64,000 nt of DNA, taken from positions 40,595-104,594 of the forward strand of contig JAUVVY010000011.1 in assembly GCA_030604405.1 (NCBI GenBank), written 5' to 3'. Each line of letters opens with the position of its first letter. Within the stretch, counting starts at the first letter, position 1. The notes below the pieces were generated by a model. The model worked only from the letters and a program-made list of their open reading frames with translations, did not search any database and was not told where the DNA came from. A program made the position numbers and the translations under genes. Source of the DNA: a bacterium (lineage in GTDB: Bacteria; Armatimonadota; Zipacnadia; Zipacnadales; UBA11051). Positions 1-6,696 of the stretch are shown here, piece after piece.

Positions 1-1239
1 ACGTTCCACGTGCAGGAGGGCGAGTTCACCACTGAGGGACTGCGCCTGGGGAAGCAGGACGGCGGCACACTCGCCGGACAGGATGTGGCGTACGGAAGTG
101 ATGAGTGGTTCGAGCAAGCCGGGTGCCGCAGGCATCCCAGCCTCGGCTGGTGGGATCCGCTTTTCGGCTTCCCGCATCTCTACAATGTCGAGCGCGACAC
201 ACCTGAAGAGAGCGTGTGGTCGGCAGACTGGGAGCTGGAGAACTCAGATGGCCTGCATTTCCGCCTCACGGTGCCCTCAGCACAGGACACAGAGGTGATA
301 GTGTGCGACGGACAGTCTCCGGTCGGCGGCTCGCCGTACGAGATGAAATGGGTGCTTCAGCACAAGCAGGGCGACACGCCGGTAAAGACGCAGACACTGA
401 GCGCAATGGAGTTATATCGCCGCCAGCCTGTGATCAAGTCAATGGAAGTTATCGAAGTATCAGGCGAAGATGAAGACGGCTTTGCGGCCTACGGAGTCGT
501 GATTCATCTGCCTGATGGCACTGACACCGTCTTCGCTTCGGCTGATGGCTCCGTCGAGCGCACAGCCCCGGGCGGGTTCGAGTTCGCGGGCCGGTTTGGT
601 CTCTATAGAGAGCGTGATGGCAGACCTCCTCAGGTGGTACTTGTCGGCGGTACCAGGCTGACGAAAACCGGCGTCGGCATTACACAGGAACAAGCCGAGT
701 ACCGCGCCCGGATAGCCAAGGTGGACCGGCAGACCGACACGATCACCGTCTCACCGGCGCCGGCCGATCCGGTCGCAATGGTGGGGAACTACATCTGCAT
801 TAGCAATCGCGTACGCCGCATCGCCTACAAGGTGCTGGCAGCGAAGCAAGTAGCGGACGGCGCGGAGTTGCGTCTGGAATTCGACTCACGCATCGGCACC
901 GGCAAGGTGGCCGGCCTCGACGGGTACAAGATAATGACCTCCACGCCCTTCCACCTGCAGGGCTTCCGGTACTATCACGGGGCGCGTCTGGTCAACGCTG
1001 ACGGCGGCGCTGAGTACCGGTTGGCCGGCATCCGCGGCGACTTCAATCATCCGTCGGAGCCCAGGTTCGCGCTCATCGATCGCGAAGTGCATCCTGACAT
1101 CTCCCCGACAAAGCTAGCGCGCGAGTTCCCTGAGGGTTCATGGTTTGATGTGTACGACTATGGTAGCGGCGACGAAGTCTCATGGCCTCTGGCTGTGACC
1201 TTGCCTCCGCAAGCAGGGCCAGGTGCTGTGTTAGAATGA
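1..1239 (+). CDS. Heparinase II/III-like protein, C-terminal part (5' end outside window)
   Basis: The reading frame is open to the left edge (codons ACG TTC CAC precede the first GTG), so this is the 3' part of a larger gene. The visible ~412 residues are a beta-rich region with an acidic, Gly/Asp-rich character, as in the beta-sandwich that follows the alpha/alpha toroid of heparinase II/III-like polysaccharide lyases. The last ~170 residues resemble in layout the C-terminus of the second heparinase-like protein at 29938-32610: a strand pair around 'DTITVSPAP', then a short all-beta module. No catalytic residues are in view. The next gene, a GH99-like secreted enzyme, starts 133 bp downstream on the same strand. 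Family assignment is inferred from that resemblance; another carbohydrate-active beta-sandwich protein is possible. Confidence 0.5.
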   Translation, partial: TFHVQEGEFTTEGLRLGKQDGGTLAGQDVAYGSDEWFEQAGCRRHPSLGWWDPLFGFPHLYNVERDTPEESVWSADWELENSDGLHFRLTVPSAQDTEVIVCDGQSPVGGSPYEMKWVLQHKQGDTPVKTQTLSAMELYRRQPVIKSMEVIEVSGEDEDGFAAYGVVIHLPDGTDTVFASADGSVERTAPGGFEFAGRFGLYRERDGRPPQVVLVGGTRLTKTGVGITQEQAEYRARIAKVDRQTDTITVSPAPADPVAMVGNYICISNRVRRIAYKVLAAKQVADGAELRLEFDSRIGTGKVAGLDGYKIMTSTPFHLQGFRYYHGARLVNADGGAEYRLAGIRGDFNHPSEPRFALIDREVHPDISPTKLAREFPEGSWFDVYDYGSGDEVSWPLAVTLPPQAGPGAVLE

Positions 1240-1372
1240 TGGTCATGGAGTGTCCAAAAAGACCTGAGGATGTACAGTGCCTGCTGATCGAGACGGGCCG
1301 CTCTGTGACGCCTGTCAAACTTGCCGACATCGGGCTATCCTACATTTTCCCTGAGCAAGGAGAGAGACGACG

Positions 1373-4201
1373 ATGCGACTGCTGATCTGCGTTTGCCTGA
1401 CGGCGTTCGGCTTCTCTGTGGCCTTCGCGCAACCCAAGACCCTCATCGAATGGACCTTCGAGAAACGCGGTGACCTCGAAGGCTGGACCCAACGGAACCA
1501 CGTTGATGAACTGCGCGTCGAGGACGGCGCGCTCTGCGGACGCATCATGAACTGGGATCCGTTCGTGCGCGGGCCGCAGTTCGAGGTCCAGGCTACGCCA
1601 TACCAGCGCCTCGAGGTACGCATCAAGACCGACTGCGGCGGCGATGGCGAGTTCTTCTGGACGAATACGACTGAGTCGAAGTATGGCGGCTTCTCACCAG
1701 GCAAGGAGACGCCCTTTCAACTCACCGGCGATGAGCAGTGGCACGAGTATCACGTGTACCCGTTCTGGCACAAGGAAAAGAAGATCATCCTGCTGCGGCT
1801 GGACTTCCCGCGGTCGGCTGAGTCGGACTTCGGGAAAAAGACGTTCGCCGTGGACTATATCCGCATTGTTGACCTGGGCGAGCCGGAGCAAGTGACCACA
1901 GAAGCGGTGTGGGATTTCACGAGGGGCTCGCCGGGCTGGCAGGGCGCTGACGGCGGTGAGGTCAAGGCGGCCGACGATGGTGTGCAGTTCGCCTCGGGCG
2001 CGAGTGCCAGGGCGTACATGGTGAGCGGGGCGCTACGTTGCCGAATCCAGGACAACTTCTGGGTGCACGTCGAGATGAAGATTGACAAGGGCAGCGCGGG
2101 ATACATCAGATGGGTCTCCTCGGAACACGCAAACATGCATTCGGCGAAGTTCCCGGTCAAGGCAGATGGCGAGTTCCACAACTACAACCTCGATATGTCG
2201 AGGCACAAGGAATGGACGGGCGACGCGCTGCTGCTGGGTCTGCAGCCCAGCAATGTGGCGGGCGCTACGGCAGTGGTCCGCAGAATCGCCGTGGGCAGAG
2301 ACCCAATGGGCGGGCCGGAAGTGGAGTGTACATACCTCGGCTTGGAGGATGCCATCAACCGGGTCGGAAGACCGACGAGGCTGATACTCAATCTTGTGAA
2401 CCGAGGCGGGGCCGCGACAGCGAACACCGACATCCGCATCGATGAGCTTCGTCTGCCGGAGGGCATCTCCGTGGCCGGCGCTGCGGATTGGCGAAGCGTC
2501 CGCGCGCTCGAACCGTTCGAACCGGCGTCACACCGCATTGCGTTGCAGGCAGCCAAGCCAACGGCGGGCGAGGTCGTCGTGCGACTGTCCGGCAAAGGCG
2601 CGCCAAAGGAGGCGCTGACTGGCTCGCTGCTGATCTCGGAGCCGCTCGACCTGCCCAAAGCCGACTACGTACCCGAGCCGCAGCCTGTCGACTCAGACTA
2701 CGAGATCGGCGCGTTCTACTTCCCCGGCTTTCCGTCCATGGCGAGATGGGAGCCCGTCTTGCGCCACGCGCCCGCCCGCAGGCCGGTCCTCGGGTGGTAT
2801 GACGAAGGCAACCCGGAGTGCGTTGACTGGCAGATCAAGTGGGCCGTCGAGCACGGCATCAAGTTCTTCCTGGTTGACTGGTACTGGAGTGCGGGCGATC
2901 GGCACCTGGAGCACTGGGTAAAGGCCTACGAGAAAGCGCGCTATCGGCGCTACCTCAAGTGGGCGATGATGTGGGCGAATCACAACCGACCCGGCAGCCA
3001 CTCCGAAGATGATATGCGCAGGATCGCCGAGTTCTGGGTGGACAACTACTTCCACATGCCGGAGTACATGCGCATCGACGACAAGCCCGTGGTCATGATC
3101 TGGAGCGTGAGCAACATTCGGCGGGACCTGGGCGGCGAAGACGGCGGCAAGCGCGCCCTGGAGATTGCCCGGCAGGTTGCGCGCGATGCCGGCTACAAGG
3201 GCATCTACTTCATCGCCATGAAGTGGCCCGAAGCAGCGACCGATCCAGCGATCATCCGTGGTCTCGCCGACGACGGCTACGACATGACCTCGATCTACCA
3301 CTACATGCACCACGGCGGCAAGGCGCAGGACCCGAGGCACTTCTCGTTCGAGCTGGTCGCTGAGTCGAGCTACGAGCACTGGAAGTCGTGGCACGAGGCG
3401 GGTATCCTGCCGTTTTTGCCCAACTTGTCCACGGGTTGGGACTCGCGGCCATGGCACGGCGACCGGGCGACGGTCATCTACGGCCGCACGGTCGAGCTGT
3501 TCCGGGCGATCTGCGAAGATGCAAAACGCTTCGCCGACGAGACCGGCGTGAGGCGCATGGTGCTTGCGCCGCTCAACGAGTGGGGCGAGGGATCCTACGC
3601 CGAACCATGTAAGGAGTTCGGCTTCGGGATGTACGACGCCGTGCGCGAGGTGTTCTGCAGGAAGCCGGCAGGAGGCTGGCCGCCGAACATCGCGCCGGGC
3701 GATGTCGGGCTGGGGCCGTACGATCTCGCCGAGGCCAGCCTCAAACCCGTCATCGCCTGGACCTTCACGAACAGCGCCGAGGGGTGGAGCCCGCTGATGG
3801 GTGTGACCAACTTCCATCACGAAGACGGCGCCATCCACTTCGAGACGACGAGCAACGACCCCGCCGTCGCTGTGATGCTGCACAAGGCGGACGCAAGCAA
3901 GTACCGGTTCGTCCAGCTTCGCATGAGGACCGACTCCCTCAAGTCGCCCGACGAACGCGGCCAGCTCTTCTGGTCAACGACCACTTCGCCCGTCAGCGAA
4001 GCCAACAGTGCCCAGTTCGAACTGATCGGCGACAGCAAGTTCCACGACTACGTCATCCCCGTCCACGAGAACCCCCGCTGGCGCGGGAAGATCAGCACGT
4101 TTCGGTTTGACCCGTGCTCTCATGCGGGGGCGAAGGTGTCGGTGGCGGAAGTAAGGCTGTGCGCGGTGGAGGCGGAACCGTCCGAGGTGCCAGGGCCGTG
4201 A
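1373..4201 (+). CDS. Secreted GH99/WbsX-like glycosidase with three jelly-roll modules
   Basis: Probable extracellular glycan-acting enzyme of 942 residues. Residues 1-19 form a signal peptide ending AFA|QP. Two beta-sandwich modules (about 22-175 and 175-320; 'WTFEKRGDLEGW', 'WDFTRGSPGW') precede a linker. A TIM-barrel region of the glycosyl-hydrolase-99-like/WbsX type follows at about 441-763: 'GAFYFPGFPS', 'GIKFFLVDWYWSAG', 'KWAMMWANHNRPG', 'PVVMIWSV' and 'LAPLNEWGEGSYAEP'. The last motif carries the family's typical acidic residues. A third sandwich module (about 795-930, 'WTFTNSAEGWSP') closes the protein. The start is set by AAGGAG about 10 nt upstream of ATG 1373. It lies in a run of plus-strand carbohydrate genes. 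WbsX-like domains also occur in O-antigen glycan processing, so the substrate is not predictable. Confidence 0.75.
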   Translation: MRLLICVCLTAFGFSVAFAQPKTLIEWTFEKRGDLEGWTQRNHVDELRVEDGALCGRIMNWDPFVRGPQFEVQATPYQRLEVRIKTDCGGDGEFFWTNTTESKYGGFSPGKETPFQLTGDEQWHEYHVYPFWHKEKKIILLRLDFPRSAESDFGKKTFAVDYIRIVDLGEPEQVTTEAVWDFTRGSPGWQGADGGEVKAADDGVQFASGASARAYMVSGALRCRIQDNFWVHVEMKIDKGSAGYIRWVSSEHANMHSAKFPVKADGEFHNYNLDMSRHKEWTGDALLLGLQPSNVAGATAVVRRIAVGRDPMGGPEVECTYLGLEDAINRVGRPTRLILNLVNRGGAATANTDIRIDELRLPEGISVAGAADWRSVRALEPFEPASHRIALQAAKPTAGEVVVRLSGKGAPKEALTGSLLISEPLDLPKADYVPEPQPVDSDYEIGAFYFPGFPSMARWEPVLRHAPARRPVLGWYDEGNPECVDWQIKWAVEHGIKFFLVDWYWSAGDRHLEHWVKAYEKARYRRYLKWAMMWANHNRPGSHSEDDMRRIAEFWVDNYFHMPEYMRIDDKPVVMIWSVSNIRRDLGGEDGGKRALEIARQVARDAGYKGIYFIAMKWPEAATDPAIIRGLADDGYDMTSIYHYMHHGGKAQDPRHFSFELVAESSYEHWKSWHEAGILPFLPNLSTGWDSRPWHGDRATVIYGRTVELFRAICEDAKRFADETGVRRMVLAPLNEWGEGSYAEPCKEFGFGMYDAVREVFCRKPAGGWPPNIAPGDVGLGPYDLAEASLKPVIAWTFTNSAEGWSPLMGVTNFHHEDGAIHFETTSNDPAVAVMLHKADASKYRFVQLRMRTDSLKSPDERGQLFWSTTTSPVSEANSAQFELIGDSKFHDYVIPVHENPRWRGKISTFRFDPCSHAGAKVSVAEVRLCAVEAEPSEVPGP

Positions 4202-4208
4202 CGGGCTG

Positions 4209-4409
4209 TCACACGTACTCGACGTACTCGGGTTCGTACATGCTCGAACTGACGAGTTCGTGCATGTCGTCGGGACGCCGGAGGCGGGTCGGACCGCGGT
4301 CGAATGTCACGTTCGCAACTGCTGTCGCGATGGCAGCAGACACCTCGCGAATGCGGTCGAGTGCCGGGTAGATGCGGCTCTCAGCGAGGTCATTGTCTGT
4401 CAGGAGGCT
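4209..4409 (-). pseudogene. Malic enzyme relic: orphaned C-terminal 66 codons
   Basis: On the minus strand, 66 codons end in TGA (4209-4211) and read as the C-terminus of an NAD(P)-dependent malic enzyme (malate to pyruvate and CO2): 'DLAESRIYPALDRIREVS' then 'IATAV', 'RRPDDMHELVSSSMYEPEY'. The pattern DLAxGRxYPPLxxIRxVSxxIA...MYxPxY is characteristic of that family's last helices. Immediately upstream in this frame is another TGA (4410-4412), and beyond it lies the sialidase-like gene, so the catalytic and nucleotide-binding parts are gone. There is no start codon arrangement that would make a protein. It fills the gap between a stop at 4201 and an ATG at 4413, and the sialidase ribosome-binding site overlaps its edge. 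I read it as a rearrangement scar; the codons look coding-like, so loss may be recent. Confidence 0.75.
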
Positions 4410-4412
4410 TCA

Positions 4413-5600
4413 ATGAACGATCCAATTGACCAGCAGGAACTGTCCTGGAAGCCGCACTCGATTCGTCAGAGCGACGGGCGGGGCGGAGAGGTGTGTCACC
4501 CGGCGAAGTTCCGGTTCGTGCCCCAGTGGCATGGCCTGAAGGTCACCCCCTACGGCCTGGCGCAGATGGACAACGGTGAGATTGCGCTGATCGGCGTCGC
4601 TTATCGCGGGAACCACGAATACGACGAGAAGACGGTGATCGGTTTCAGCCGCGACGGCGGGGCGACGTGGAGTGCGTACCAGCCGGTCGAGGGGCATCTC
4701 GGGCGGCCGACGATTCTGACTTACTTAGGCAGAGGCGAGCTGACGTTCGCATCCGGGCGCGGGTCGGCCGGTGGGGGCAACGATAAGTACTTTAGCCACG
4801 ATTACGGGCGGACGTGGGAATGCGAACCGGGGCAGTTGGCGTCCAATGGTGAGCCATTCGAGACCGAGGGCAATGCGTTGGTGGACCGCGACGCGAACGG
4901 TCATGCAGAGCGCATCGCCGAGGCGGGGTGCAACCTGACCGGCGATCCCTGGCCGTTCCACACCACCAACAGCTTCCTGCGCTGGTCGAGCGACGGCGGG
5001 CGCACATGGGAAAACGAGTCGCAGCCCGAGGCCTGGTATTGCGAGGATACGCACGAGGGCAAGACCGTCGTTCGTGGTTGCACCGAGGGCTCGCTGGTGC
5101 GTGCGGCCAACGGCGATATTGTCGCGGCGCTGCGTCTGGGCATGCGACCCCACTACCGCGAACATCCGTTTTGCAGCGACAATTTCGAAAGCACGGCCGT
5201 TTCGATCTCCAAAGACGACGGGCGCACCTGGTCGCCCATCCGGGAGGTACTCTCGCCCGGCCGCATGCACGCCACGCTGAACCGGCTCGAAAGCGGCGAC
5301 CTGGTGATGACGGTCATCCGCCGGATCGACATCCGCGACGGCAAGCTGGCCACGTACCGCCGCGGCTGCGAGGCGGCGATCAGCCGGGACCACGGCCGAA
5401 CGTGGGATGTGGACCGCACGATTACGCTGGACGACTTTGCGTTCTGCGATGAGCGTAACTGGGTGGCCAGCGGCGAAAGCATGATCCCCAAGTGCGGCCA
5501 CCAGTACTCGATCGCGCTGAGCGACGGCTCGATCCTGACCGGCTACGGCAATTACAGCGCGGGCGGAGTCCTTATCCATTGGGAGCCCCCGGCGGCGTAG
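4413..5600 (+). CDS. Sialidase-like Asp-box (BNR) protein
   Basis: A 395-residue six-bladed beta-propeller of the sialidase/neuraminidase superfamily. Five Asp boxes (S-x-D-x-G-x-T-W) are visible: 'SRDGGATWS', 'SHDYGRTWE', 'SSDGGRTWE', 'SKDDGRTWS' and 'SRDHGRTWD'. Acidic residues and arginines of a sialidase active site are plausible ('GCTEGSLVRAANGD', 'RLESGDLVMTVIRR') but not assignable with certainty. No signal peptide is seen. The start is ATG 4413, with AGGAGG at 4402-4407; an in-frame extension to 4260 exists but would read through the malic-enzyme relic and is rejected. The protein could act on sugars other than sialic acid, as many environmental members do. It sits between a GH99-like and a GHL10-like gene on the same strand. 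Confidence 0.75.
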   Translation: MNDPIDQQELSWKPHSIRQSDGRGGEVCHPAKFRFVPQWHGLKVTPYGLAQMDNGEIALIGVAYRGNHEYDEKTVIGFSRDGGATWSAYQPVEGHLGRPTILTYLGRGELTFASGRGSAGGGNDKYFSHDYGRTWECEPGQLASNGEPFETEGNALVDRDANGHAERIAEAGCNLTGDPWPFHTTNSFLRWSSDGGRTWENESQPEAWYCEDTHEGKTVVRGCTEGSLVRAANGDIVAALRLGMRPHYREHPFCSDNFESTAVSISKDDGRTWSPIREVLSPGRMHATLNRLESGDLVMTVIRRIDIRDGKLATYRRGCEAAISRDHGRTWDVDRTITLDDFAFCDERNWVASGESMIPKCGHQYSIALSDGSILTGYGNYSAGGVLIHWEPPAA

Positions 5601-6074
5601 CTTCGCGTGGTGCCTCGGTATTCGTAGGGGCGTGATTGATCACGCCCTCCACGCCGCTCCTGAGTGGGCCTTGTTGTAGGGCGCGGGCTTGTACCGCGCC
5701 GGCCCTAGTCCCTCCACGCTCCCGCTGAGTGGGCGCAATCAATTGCGCCCCTACAACGGCAACGGCGGCAGGCAGGATGCCTGCCCCACGGGAATGTACT
5801 TGGGATCGGCAAGCTGGGCGATAGCAAAGGCGGCCTCACCCCCGGCCTCACCCACTCCTTTGGAGTGGGTACCCGCCAGAGGGAGAGGGGAGAACGGCAA
5901 CGGCGTCGGGCTGGAAAGCCCGACCCACGCGTTGATGAATAATGCAGCCCAGATCGACCAAGATTCGGGGGTCCAGACCACGAGACTACCAGGAAATCGG
6001 AGTAACGACGCTGAATATACGCCTATGGCAAATCCCTGGCACGGGCGTAGAAAACAGCACGGGAGGCGATTCGT
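5601..6074. repeat. Intergenic array of short palindromic repeats
   Basis: This 474-bp gap contains no convincing gene. It is a mosaic of palindromes that recur elsewhere in the window: GGGGCGTGATTGATCACGCC (from 5627), a GTAGGGCGCGGGCTTGTACC element (5675 on), GGGCGCAATCAATTGCGCCC (5731-5750) followed by CTACAACGGCAACGGC, the small palindrome GGCAGGATGCCTGCC, a GGAGAGGGGAGAACGGCAAC block (about 5882-5901) and a GTCGGGCTGGAAAGCCCGAC hairpin (about 5905). An ORF on either strand here would be made entirely of repeat translation ('RQDACPTG' and similar). Confidence 0.85.
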
Positions 6075-6626
6075 ATGGTGGTAGTGGCATTCGTCGGCAG
6101 CCCACGTAAGGGCGCAAACACTGACCGTCTGGTCGAGGAGATTCTGGCCGGAGCAACCGAGGCAGGCCATCAGATCGAGAAAGTTCATCTGACCGACTAT
6201 GCCCTGACGCCTATTGATGCGGTATATGGTAGCGAGATGGACTGGACCGACCCCCGCCAGGACGTGGCGGATGAGCTTATTGAAAGAATGGTGGAGGCTG
6301 ATGTGGTGGTCCTGGGGTCGCCGGTTTACTGGTTCAATGTCAGCGGGTTACTGAAGCTGTTCATCGATCGCTGGTCGCTGTACCGACGCGGCGTGGAGCG
6401 TCTGATGGACCGGATGGCCGGTAAGAAGATGGTGGTAGCCCTGGCTATGGCCGATCCCCATCTGGACTATGTTGAGGTGGTGCTGGCACCGCTGCGCGAA
6501 GCGGCCAAGTGGCTGGAGATGGAATGGGCGGGAGAGGTCATCGCCTCCGGAGTCAGCGACCCAGGGGATATTGAAAACCACCCCCAGGTGCTTTCCGAGG
6601 CCCGCGAGCTGGGTAAGTCGCTATAG
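6075..6626 (+). CDS. NADPH-dependent FMN reductase / flavodoxin-like protein
   Basis: A 183-residue flavodoxin-fold protein. The N-terminus 'FVGSPRKGANTD' is the FMN phosphate-binding loop, and 'VVLGSPVYWFNVSG' is the second flavin loop of the iron-sulfur-flavoprotein/NADPH-dependent FMN reductase family. No cysteine cluster follows, so it is the reductase form rather than an Fe-S flavoprotein. It is cytoplasmic, with no signal peptide. GGGAGG lies 8 to 13 nt before ATG 6075. It is followed after 70 bp by the GHL10-like gene; the two need not be functionally linked. The physiological electron acceptor cannot be deduced. Confidence 0.8.
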   Translation: MVVVAFVGSPRKGANTDRLVEEILAGATEAGHQIEKVHLTDYALTPIDAVYGSEMDWTDPRQDVADELIERMVEADVVVLGSPVYWFNVSGLLKLFIDRWSLYRRGVERLMDRMAGKKMVVALAMADPHLDYVEVVLAPLREAAKWLEMEWAGEVIASGVSDPGDIENHPQVLSEARELGKSL

Positions 6627-6696
6627 GCCGACCGCGGCCGAGCGTCGCCGGGCCCGGGCCTGCCGCCCGTCCATGAGTATTTCAGGAGGAGTGACA

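Noticed and set aside
2693..3883. 396-residue minus-strand ORF
   Set aside because: It is antisense to the GH99-like gene; a long open shadow frame is expected at this G+C, and the composition is His/Arg/Val-biased.
5689..6084. 131-residue plus-strand ORF
   Set aside because: It is made of translated palindromic repeats and has no ribosome-binding site or recognisable domain.
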